The notes under the pieces: generated by a model
Seen by the model: only the letters and a program-made list of their open reading frames with translations
The model's database searches: none
Told to the model about the DNA's origin: nothing
Program-made: the position numbers and the translations under genes
NCBI GenBank assembly: GCA_963675135.1
Contig: OY776125.1
Coordinates: 63,749,441-63,813,440, forward strand
DNA from: Galeopsis tetrahit
Lineage: Eukaryota; Streptophyta; Magnoliopsida; Lamiales; Lamiaceae
Length of the DNA stretch: 64,000 nucleotides
Direction: 5' to 3'
Shown here: positions 22,525-31,939 of the stretch, one piece after another
How the letters are laid out: each line of letters opens with the position of its first letter
Numbering within the stretch: position 1 is the stretch's first letter

Positions 22525-25500
22525 GATCGACTGGACCTATACAAGAAAGGTGGTTCAGTTGGTGAGACCTGGTACATAGACAGTGGGTGTTCACACCACA
22601 TGACTGGTACCAAGGCCTTACTTACTGACTATCATGAGAAGGAAGGACCAAAAGTCATCTTTGGAGACAGCTCCATGGCAATTACAAAAGGATTCGGATT
22701 CATCAAGAATGGAGATGTTGAAATCCAAGATATATCCTATGTTGAAGGTTTGAAATATAATTTGTTATCTGTATCTCAATTCTGTGACATGGGATACAAA
22801 GTTCAGTTCAAGACCAGAAGATGTGAAATAATAGACAAAATGACTCACAATGTTCTACTTGTTGGCACAAGACAAGGAAGTGTATACATTGTGAATTGGA
22901 ATAGTTGTCCTAAGAATGCTTGTCTTATTACTAAGAGTCCTAAAGAAAACAGTTGGCTCTGGCACAAACGCCTCTACCACCTGAACTTTAAGATAATCAA
23001 CAAGATTGCTAGAGAACATCTTGTTGAGGGCATTCCTAATGAAATCTATTCCAAATCACAAGTATGTGATTCCTATCAAAAAGGGTAAACAGGTAAAGGT
23101 TTCATTTAAGTCCATTCCAACTCTTTCAACAAGCAGAGTTTTAGAACTCTTGCATATGGATCTTCATGGTCCTATCAACCCTCCTACATTGAATGGAAGA
23201 AGGTATACTCTAGTTGTTGTAGATGATTACTCTAAGTTTACTTGGGTAGTCTTTCTACACAAAAAGAGTGATACACAAACACTACTTCCAGATCTATTGA
23301 AGAGGCTGCAGGTTGAAAAAGTTCATCCCATTGTCAAGATTAGGAGTGACAAGGGGACTGAATTTATTAATTGTTACATCTCTGACTACTATTCTAAGTC
23401 TGGCATACAACATTTGACAAGTGCAGCCAGAACCCCTCAACAAAATGGTGTTGCAGAAAGGAGAAACAGAACACTAAAAGAAGCTTGCAGAGCCATGATT
23501 GCAGAATTCAACACACCTCAGAAATTTTGGGCAGAAGCTATGAACACAGCTTGCCACTCCCAAAATCGAAGTGCTCTTAATAAGGTGCATGGTAAAACAC
23601 CTTATGAGGTATGGAAAGGCAGAAAACCAAGAGTTTCTTATTTTCATATATTTGGATGTAAGTGTTTCATACATAACAATGGCAAAAGTAAATTAAATGC
23701 TTTTGATGCAAAAGCTGATGAAGGAATATTCTTAGGATACTCTTCTGTAAGCAAAGCATTTAGAGTGTTTAATTACTCTACCCTATGTGTGGAAGAAACA
23801 CCCCATGTAGTCTTTGATGAGAATGTGCAGGACTCTGCTGATCATCAGCTCAGTAAGAAAATTGACAAATTACAGCTCCAAATCAACAATGAAGATGATG
23901 ATACAGAAACATATGAATCTGTACAAGCATATAACCCTTTCCTGAAAGTCCTAGATCAAGATTCTGATAAAGAAAAGGTAAAAGACAAAGGTGAGTCTTC
24001 TAAAACTTCTGAAATACCAGAAGTGAATGACTGCTCTCCTATGAACAAATCTGCTGATATAAATGATACTGATCTGCATGATGATTTGCATGATGTAAAT
24101 GATGATAGCATTTCTGTTAAGAATAGAAGGACATGAAAGTCTGCTCATTCTACTGATCTGATTCTAGGTGATTCTAGTAAATGTGTTAAAACTAGAAAAC
24201 AATTGTTTGATTCCCAGGAAGAACCTAGTAAGTCTCTATTTTTCTGGTGTTGTTTTCTATCATCTATTGAGCCTAAAACTGTGATTGAAGCTTTAAGTGA
24301 TAGTAACTGGATTATAGCCATGCAGGAAGAACTTAATCAGTTCACTAGAAATGAAGTTTGGGAACTTTGTGATAGACCTAGTAATCATAATGTTGTAGGC
24401 ACTAAGTGGATTTTCAAGAACAAAAGGGATGAAAATGATCTTGTAGTTAGAAATAAAGCTAGATTAGTTGCTCAGGGCTACTCTCAAGCTGAGGGTATTG
24501 ATTATGATGAAACTTTTTCCCCTGTAGCTAGACTAGAAGCTATAAGACTGTTCCTTGCTTATGCTGCACATATGAAATTCACTGTGTATCAAATGGATGT
24601 GAAAAGTGCATTTTTAAATGGTATACTTGCTGAAGAAGTTTATGTGGAACAACCACCTGGTTTTGAAGTGAATAGTCACCAAGTATACAGGTTAAAGAAA
24701 GCACTCTATGGATTGAAACAAGCCCCAAGAGCCTGGTATGATACTCTTTCTCTATTCTTACTTGAAAATGGTTTTACTAAAGGCAAGGTTGATAGAACTT
24801 TGTTTAGAAGACAAGAAGGTAATGATATATTACTTGTTCAAATTTATGTGGATGATATTATTTTTGGATCACCCAACAAAACCATGAGTGAAAGCTTTTC
24901 TACACTCATGCAAAGTAAATTTGAAATGTCTATGATGGGAGAAATGACATATTTTCTTGGTCTTCAAGTAAAACAAACTCCAGAAGGTATCTTTATAAAT
25001 CAAGCAAAGTATACTAAGAATTTGCTAGACAAATTTGGTATTAAAACCTGTAAGACAGTTGGTGTGCCCATGCAACCTACATACAGAATGGATCCTGATG
25101 AAAGAGGTAAGTCTTCTGACCAACCTCATTATCGTGCTTTGAATGGCTCTCTACTCTATCTAACTGCCAGCAGACCTGATATTGCTTTTTCTGTTGGAGT
25201 ATGTGCAAGATTCCAAGCTAACCCCAAAGAAAGTCATCTGGAAGCTGCCAAAAGGATATTGAAATATCTAAAGGGGACCATTAATCGAGGATTATGGTAT
25301 CCTGCAGATGATGATATATCTTTAAGTGGTTATTCAGACTCGGACTTTGGAGGTTGCAAAATAGATAGAAAAACTACTTCAGGTTCATGTCAATTCTTAG
25401 GAACTAAGCTCATTTCATGGTTTTCAAAGAAACAAACAAGTGTGGCAACTTCTACTACTGAAGCAGAATATATGGCTGCAGGTAGTTGTTGTAGTCAGCT

Positions 25501-25801
25501 TCTTTGGCTAATACAACAACTCAGAGACTACAATGTTGTGGAATCTAATGTACCTATATATTGTGACAGTAATAGTGCCATTGCCATCACACAAAATCCC
25601 GTTTTACATACTAGATGCAAACACGTTGACATTAGGCATCATTTTATTAGGGATCATGTTGAAAAGAAAAATATTAGAATAGAAAAGATTCATACTAATA
25701 TTCAAAGAGCTGACATTTTTACAAAACCATTGGCTGAAGTGAGATTTAGAGAATTGTGCATTAGTTTAGGGTTGATAGATATGGATTCTGTATGTGTATA
25801 G
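22525..25801 (+). pseudogene. pol: Element D pol: protease, integrase, RT and RNase H, with a frameshift and a stop
   Basis: Starts in a different frame from gag after a TTGTAG motif. Protease/GAG-pre-integrase YIDSGCSHHMTG; integrase WHKRLYH, SDKGTEF, TPQQNGVAERRNRT; RT YQMDVKSAFLNG, YGLKQAPRAWYD, YVDDIIFGSPN; RNase H DSDFGG, TEAEYMA, CDSNSA; ends DMDSVCV with TAG. Lesions: one extra G near 23083 relative to C, which ends the first frame; a zinc-finger Cys changed to Tyr just before it (CDSYQKG against CDACQKG in C); and TGA at 24134-24136 where Trp is expected. From 24137 to the end RT and RNase H are open. Confidence 0.93.
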
Positions 25802-27063
25802 AACTGTGCTAACATTTCAGGTACTGATCTTATACCAAGAAGAATATGAAGCAGAAGTTAAGAGCAGTACATCAAAACTCAAAATTCAAAAGAGACAACA
25901 CTATGTCAGATAACTACACTTAAATCAGGTAACAAGGTTACTAAAGTGACCTTAATCCCGATGAGGAAGCTGGTAAAGCTGAGGGACACTGAGAACATAC
26001 ATTAAGGGGGAATCTGTGGTTTCTTAAAGATCCTTTTGTTGACTCAGATCATTAAGTCACTTTAGCACAAACCTTGATGTGATCATTAAATTAAACACAT
26101 TTTTACTGATCTGTACTGTAATTCACCAATTGTTGATGAACTAACACTTTTACCAAGGTGAAACAGGCACAGAAGAGGAATTCTCCACTGAAGGGGGAAC
26201 TGATCTGATTACAGATTTGAAAAGTCTACTAATCTGATCTGATTACAGGCTATATTAGTCTACTGATCTGTTCTGATTAATAAATTTACTTGTCTACAGA
26301 ACTGATCTGATTACAAAGTTTCTTTGTCTACAGAACTGATCTGACTACAAATTCAATTATTCTACAGAACTGATCTGACTACTAATCTGTCTACAGAAAG
26401 ATTTGATTTCTACTAATCTGTCTACAGAAAGATTTGATTTCTACTAATCTGTCTACAGAATTCTACTAATCTGACACAGTACTGATCTGAGGATTACTGT
26501 GCTGATGTCAAAAAGGTAAAATCGGGGAAATTGGGTACTGATCTGAACACTACTGTGCTGACCCATCTACTGATCTGATTTCTAAAAAGGTTACTCAGCT
26601 GATCACAGTACTCAGCTGATCCAGATAAGTGAAATTTTCTTAATATACTAGTAAGAAAATGAGGTGAAATAGTTTTGGAAACTACTGTGCTGATTCGCAT
26701 CAGAACAGTGTTTTGGATTAGAATACTCTAAGTCAAAAACTGCTCAAGATTTTAGATTACTAATGAAGAAGATTAGTACACTCTTCTATTTCTAACCTGA
26801 AAACTGTGGTGTATTTATCAAACACCAATTGGCTCCAAAATTGAGAATGGCACTAGAATATGAACAGTTCTTGTTAAACACGGATTTCGAGACTTAATCT
26901 CAACCATTCTTTGTGATAATCAAATTCAATCCTAGCCCTAGATTGGTTTTGAATTTGACAAACAAGATCACTCTTCATCTTCTTTCTTACGAGTGCATTT
27001 CTGGAAAGCTCATAAACTCATATTTACTGAAAAAAAAAATCTGTTTTCTACAAAATTCTACAA
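25802..27063 (+). other. Element D spacer between pol and ORF3, rich in ACTGATCT repeats
   Basis: 1.26 kb with no gene. It holds two polypurine-tract-like motifs (AAGGGGGAA at about 26004 and 26191) and many ACTGATCT/CTACAGAACTGATCTGA repeats at 26220-26600. A 31-bp unit is repeated about 2.6 times at 26379-26460. The core motif is the one clustered in the LTR. Confidence 0.8.
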
Positions 27064-30000
27064 ATGGCAACTATCAATATTATCAGTGAATCTAACGAAG
27101 TTGCAGGAACATTTGATTCGAATTTATGGGTTCGAGAAAAGGCCATTTTTGTGGAAAATGTTGTATATTTCAATGGCCGACACAATGCTGAAAATCAGGC
27201 GATTCTGACAATGTGCGAGGAGTGTGGGCTGAGGAAATTCCTTGAAACATCTCCTATGAATGTATACGAGCCGGAGGCTATGGAATTTTATTTGCAGCTT
27301 AAAGGTGATAGCAATGGTGTCCACTCTATGCTTTCTGGGCACAAGGTCACGATTACAAGGGAAATCCTAGAAGTCATGTTGGATTTGCCTCAAGGCCCAG
27401 TGGATATTATGAACTACAAAGCAGGAGAAGAGAAGGAGTGTGTAGGAAGATGGTCAGGTGTTGAAACAGAGTCCTTAAGTAATCTGAAGAAGGATGTTCT
27501 TCCTACTGGTCTTCAATTTTTTATGGACATAGCTGGAAAATGTTTGTTAGGGCAACATCATAGCCAGGATGCTCTATCAAGTTCCAAGATACGAATTATG
27601 GCTGCAATCATTGACAGAGTTCAAGGTGATTGGCAAGGATTTTTCTTGGAAAGGTTATTAAATGAGAAAGAAAAAGTTTTGTTCGATGAGGATACTATGG
27701 AATTTTCGATTAAATCGAAATTAGGGTTCGGAAACAAGTTGAGTTTCTTGTTGCCTCAGTTGGTTAAAAAGCCGTATTGGAGTAATCCCAAGAAATTCCA
27801 TCATGGAAAATTCTTGATGAAGAAGGAGTCTGTTCGTTTTGAACAAGAGAATCCTTTGGAGCAACCCCAAGAGTCTGAAGCACAAGAGTCTGGAGCTTCA
27901 ATGTACCGATCTGATGATAATCAACCTGAAATTAGATCGAAGGCGAGGCATGATCTGAGCAGTATTAGACCAAGGAGAGGAAGGTCTGCTACAGCTGCCT
28001 CAGAGCCAACAGTCAGATTTGTTGAGACTGTGGTGCAATCAAGCTCAGAAGAGCAAGAGGTTAGTGTTCCTAGTCCTATTGCTTTACATAAGAGAACTAA
28101 GAGGAGAAGTGCTAGGAGAAAGTTTGTTGATGTTTCTTCTACCCCTTCAAACTCTGAACCAAGCCCAGCTGAACTCCAAAACCCTCAACCTTCATGTTCT
28201 GGACAATCAGCTCACTATTTTTCTGTGTCTCAGAACACTCCCCATTCATCCCCTCAGAACACTAATTTTGATCCTACTCCTATTTCTAGTCCTCAATATC
28301 AACCTTCACCACATCATTCTCCAATACAGGTTCATGATCACTCTACTGAACATGAATTTGAGCCTTCTACTGTACCAATTGACATTTCATCATCCCCTGA
28401 ACCTGAATTTATAACTCCTAAACCTGCTGATTTAATGGATTATACTATTTGTGATAAAGAGGATAGAATCAGGATAGATTTGAGATTGGCTTTGTTGAAG
28501 CAATTTCCTGGATTGGATGAAAGCTCAGTTGAGTTTGAAAAACTCCTTAGGATTGGCACATGGGTGTATCTTAAGAGGAGTACTTTGAAAGAGAATTTGG
28601 TTATTATGGAAGGTATGGGAGGTGCTTCAATCTTTGATGATTGGGAAGCAGAGCAGATGCAAGCAGCTGATGTTAACTCATTTCTTGAGCTAGTTACCCC
28701 AGAGTCTGTAGTTCAACTTGTTGAAAGGTTGACAGGAATTAAATATTCTATGGAAAAGGTTGCAACTCCTACTGCAGATGATGATTTGTTTGTGGAAAGT
28801 GAAGAGAAGGGTGTTGATGAAGCTGAGAATGCTGCTGAAAAGGATTTTATGGAAATTGATGAAGATGTTGACAATGCAACAGAAGTGTTTGAGAACACTG
28901 TTGTGATTGAAGATACAGAAGTTATTGGAAATCAAGCTTTGGATAATGAAGAAATGGAAAGTATTCCTTTACAGTCTACTGATCCTATTATTCCTGAGGA
29001 TGTGCAGGAACAGATCAGAACAGTTCCTGTTGAGAAGGAATCTGTTAATTCTGACTTTGAGATGTTGAAAAAGCAGAATGAAGAGCTTCAAGCAAAATTG
29101 GAAGATGCTGTGAAGATGTTTCATGAAGCTACAGAAAGAATGAATAAAATGATTTCTGAAAACTCAATTGACAGAGTTATGGAGCATACAATGTCTAAGA
29201 TTTATGATCTCCATAGACTTCAAGAGAAGAACTTATCTAAAGTGTTGCATGACAAGATGGAACAACACTTAACTCCCATGAAAGAGTGGCATGATAAAGC
29301 CAAAAAGGGGGAAGATAAGATAAGAAGAGTAATGGAGCAAACTCAGTCACAACAAGCTCAATTGGTTGTGAGTCAAGATGAGTTGAAAGAAGAGATTGCA
29401 ATTCTGAATGAGAAATTGAAACTAAGGAAGCAACAGAAACAACAAGCTGAAGAAATTGTTGTGAAGAAGAAAACTGATGCTGCTGGAAGTTCTAGTCAGA
29501 AAAAGAGGAAATTGATTCTGTCTGATGAAGAAGAACAAGAAGAAGAAACTGGTAGACTTACCAGATCCAGAAGCAAGTTGAAAGTTGGTGCTTCAAGTGA
29601 AGAAGCAGAGTTGAAAAAGAAGAAAGAAAAGGATGTCAAGTTCTTGAAAACTAGATTTGATAATCGAGTTACAGCTTTGAAAAAGAAATTGAATGCTCAA
29701 AGGAAAGCTGAAGGAAAAGAATTTGATAAAAATTTTCAAGATGAGAACTTTGTGGATTTTATTGTTCTAACAGAAAATATGGAATATTGGAAAAATCTAA
29801 AGAAGAAGTGGCAGATTGCAAACTTCATTGTGAGGAAGTTTGGTGATCATTCGAACAAGGAAGCTGAATTTGCTGATTTTGAAGAGTTCATGCTGAACAT
29901 TGATAAAGATTTTTGGGAAGACATAGCACAAGTTGCTGCTCGTGCTGGAACAAAGATTTTATGTCCTGAAGAACCGAATTGGGAACCTCCAAGACTGGAG

Positions 30001-30126
30001 AATGGAGAACCTAATTACAAGGAGATTAACAACATAATTGCTGAGATTATCAAAGAAGAAGGAATAACTGATCATCAACATATGATGAATATCAAGGCAA
30101 GGATGTATGTTGCATTCAGAATCTGA
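27064..30126 (+). CDS. Element D ORF3: large protein in the Sirevirus env-like position, intact
   Basis: 1020 residues from ATG 27064. Function unknown. Residues about 1-260 are a conserved domain also seen in E and F: GLRKFLETSP, then MEFYLQLKG, then KIRIMAAIIDRVQGDWQGFFLERLLNEKEK. A Ser/Pro-rich region with a basic patch KRTKRRSARRK (about 342-352) follows, then acidic stretches, a long charged coiled coil (about 650-800), KKRKL (about 812) and a conserved C-terminal block (YWKNLKKKWQIANFIVRKFG) shared with C. I see no signal peptide, hydrophobic fusion peptide or membrane anchor, so 'envelope' is not supported; basic patches suggest nuclear or nucleic-acid contact. It sits in its own cistron, 1.26 kb after pol. 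Confidence 0.85.
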   Translation: MATINIISESNEVAGTFDSNLWVREKAIFVENVVYFNGRHNAENQAILTMCEECGLRKFLETSPMNVYEPEAMEFYLQLKGDSNGVHSMLSGHKVTITREILEVMLDLPQGPVDIMNYKAGEEKECVGRWSGVETESLSNLKKDVLPTGLQFFMDIAGKCLLGQHHSQDALSSSKIRIMAAIIDRVQGDWQGFFLERLLNEKEKVLFDEDTMEFSIKSKLGFGNKLSFLLPQLVKKPYWSNPKKFHHGKFLMKKESVRFEQENPLEQPQESEAQESGASMYRSDDNQPEIRSKARHDLSSIRPRRGRSATAASEPTVRFVETVVQSSSEEQEVSVPSPIALHKRTKRRSARRKFVDVSSTPSNSEPSPAELQNPQPSCSGQSAHYFSVSQNTPHSSPQNTNFDPTPISSPQYQPSPHHSPIQVHDHSTEHEFEPSTVPIDISSSPEPEFITPKPADLMDYTICDKEDRIRIDLRLALLKQFPGLDESSVEFEKLLRIGTWVYLKRSTLKENLVIMEGMGGASIFDDWEAEQMQAADVNSFLELVTPESVVQLVERLTGIKYSMEKVATPTADDDLFVESEEKGVDEAENAAEKDFMEIDEDVDNATEVFENTVVIEDTEVIGNQALDNEEMESIPLQSTDPIIPEDVQEQIRTVPVEKESVNSDFEMLKKQNEELQAKLEDAVKMFHEATERMNKMISENSIDRVMEHTMSKIYDLHRLQEKNLSKVLHDKMEQHLTPMKEWHDKAKKGEDKIRRVMEQTQSQQAQLVVSQDELKEEIAILNEKLKLRKQQKQQAEEIVVKKKTDAAGSSSQKKRKLILSDEEEQEEETGRLTRSRSKLKVGASSEEAELKKKKEKDVKFLKTRFDNRVTALKKKLNAQRKAEGKEFDKNFQDENFVDFIVLTENMEYWKNLKKKWQIANFIVRKFGDHSNKEAEFADFEEFMLNIDKDFWEDIAQVAARAGTKILCPEEPNWEPPRLENGEPNYKEINNIIAEIIKEEGITDHQHMMNIKARMYVAFRI

Positions 30127-30351
30127 AGATACAGAATGAAGATGAAGGACAAGCTCACAGGATAACATTTCTTAACCTTAATCTTTATTTCTATATTTTG
30201 TGTTTATATCATATTTTGTTAGTATGTGTAATATGTGATATATCTAATCTGATTGTGAATATGATATGAATTTCTGAATAGATGAACTGTTATGATTGAC
30301 TACATACTTAACTACTGATTTATTAACATTTAAGTAGTTTTGGCTTCATCG

Positions 30352-30364
30352 AAAAGGGGGAAAT
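30352..30364 (+). other. Element D polypurine tract
   Basis: AAAAGGGGGAAAT directly before the 3' LTR, preceded by GTTTTGGCTTCATC, which recurs before the 3' LTR of C and, slightly changed, of E. It primes plus-strand synthesis. The 225 bases between ORF3 and this site hold nothing else recognisable. Confidence 0.88.
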
Positions 30365-31934
30365 TGTTGGGATATGAATCCTTGAAACAATGTTCTAGAT
30401 GATGATTGTATGTTTTGATGGCCAAAAGCAACTTAAAGTTAGTAATATATGTGGTTCTAAGTCATCTTAACTAAGTCATCTGAAATAAGTTTACTGATCT
30501 TATTAAGAAATACTGAAAGAAATATTACTGATCTTAATGATAACTGGAAGTAAGATTACTGATCTTAGTGTGGAAACTGAGAATGAGATTACTGATCTTA
30601 TATGAGATATTTGAATCTGAGTTACTGATCTTGTATACTTACTGATCTTATATGCTTACTGATCCTATATGTAAGTTACTGATCTTAGGTGTTTACTGAT
30701 CTTATTAAATTTACTGATCTGATATATGAACTATTTAGGAACTAAGCTGATGTTTTGTATTGTATAGACAACTTATAGAATAGGACTTAAATGTACTCAT
30801 CTGTATATAGTTCAGTTGATGTATAGATAGGTTTTATATATGTAAAGTTGTATTCTATTTGTATTCAACATTGTAAAAGTTCAGAATAGTAGATTAGAAC
30901 TAGATTAGAAGAAGATCAGAAGACTAATGAAGACTCAGAAGACTACTTCAGAATAAGAAGACTTCAAGAAGAGTTGAAGATAAGCTTAGAAGAAATCTGG
31001 AGAAGTTTTGAACAGTTTTAAGTTACTGTGCTGACTGGCTCAGCAGAGTAAAAATCCGAAGAGTAAAAATCAGAACAGTAAGTTACTGTGCTAATTTGGT
31101 GAAGTTGAAGGATAAGTTTGGAAAACTTATTAAAGAGTAACTGAAGATATATTGAAGATATGCTGACTTGGAATAAGAAGGAAGTTACAAAGTCGGTTAC
31201 AAGAAGAAGTTACAACAAAAACAGTTTTAGAGTTAGTTGAGAGTTAGTTCACAAACTGCTAACTGTCATACTAAGTTCTATAAATACTGTGTGATCTCCT
31301 ACTGCTGAAGACTACTGCTACTACTAAACAATTACTGATCTTAGAAGAATTCAAGAGCAAGTCTACAAGCAAGAACTCACAGAGTTAAGGAAATCAAAGC
31401 AAGGAGAAGCCACAGATTTAAAGAGAAGAATCAAAGGCTAATCAAGAGAAGTTTTACTTTTCATTTTAAGTTTGTGTTGTTGTAAACAAGTGTGCTAGTT
31501 ACTTGTAGAATTACTAGTAGATCGAAGATACACTTGGAAGTGTAATCGATAAGATCACAGTCTTAATCTTGGGACTTTAAGCCACAAGAAACTCAAGGAA
31601 GAGTAATAAAACATCACAACTGGGATTGTGAGAGTGGATGTAGACTTATTGGTCGAACCACTATAAAATTCTGTGTTCTTTACTTTTCTGTTTGATATTC
31701 GTTTCAGAATTGTTTAAACAAGAACAGTAGAATTGTCTAAGTAAAGATCTAAATAAAAGTTGAGTATAAAACTGAAACTGGAAGTACTGATCTGACTCAG
31801 TAAGAACAGTACTATTCAGAACACTATTCCGCATTATAAACTCTGATATTTTGAAAGATTTTTGAAAGTCTATTCACCCCTCCCCTCTAGACTTTCTTAG
31901 CTTACTCAATCTTAACTCAACTTTGGGACCAACA
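30365..31934 (+). repeat. Element D 3' LTR
   Basis: 1570 bp, same length as the 5' LTR. About nine differences by eye, mostly transitions. It ends GGACCAACA, followed by the target duplication ATTGT. Confidence 0.96.
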
Positions 31935-31939
31935 ATTGT

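Larger units (their letters stand above)
18200..31934 (+). mobile_element. Element D: complete Sirevirus-like Copia retrotransposon with a large third ORF
   Basis: 13,735 bp with two 1570-bp LTRs and the 5-bp target duplication ATTGT (18195-18199, 31935-31939). Order: LTR, primer site, gag, pol, 1.26-kb spacer, ORF3 of 1020 codons, polypurine tract, LTR. By eye the LTRs differ at about 9 positions (0.6%), so the insertion is recent. Gag and pol carry a few disabling lesions; ORF3 is open. Removing D restores the reading of C pol across the site. Confidence 0.96.

Noticed and set aside
25799..27064. SIRE1-style stop suppression joining pol to ORF3
   Set aside because: Spacers of about 0.7-1.3 kb with stops in every frame separate pol from ORF3 in D, E and F, so a direct Pol-ORF3 fusion is not possible here.
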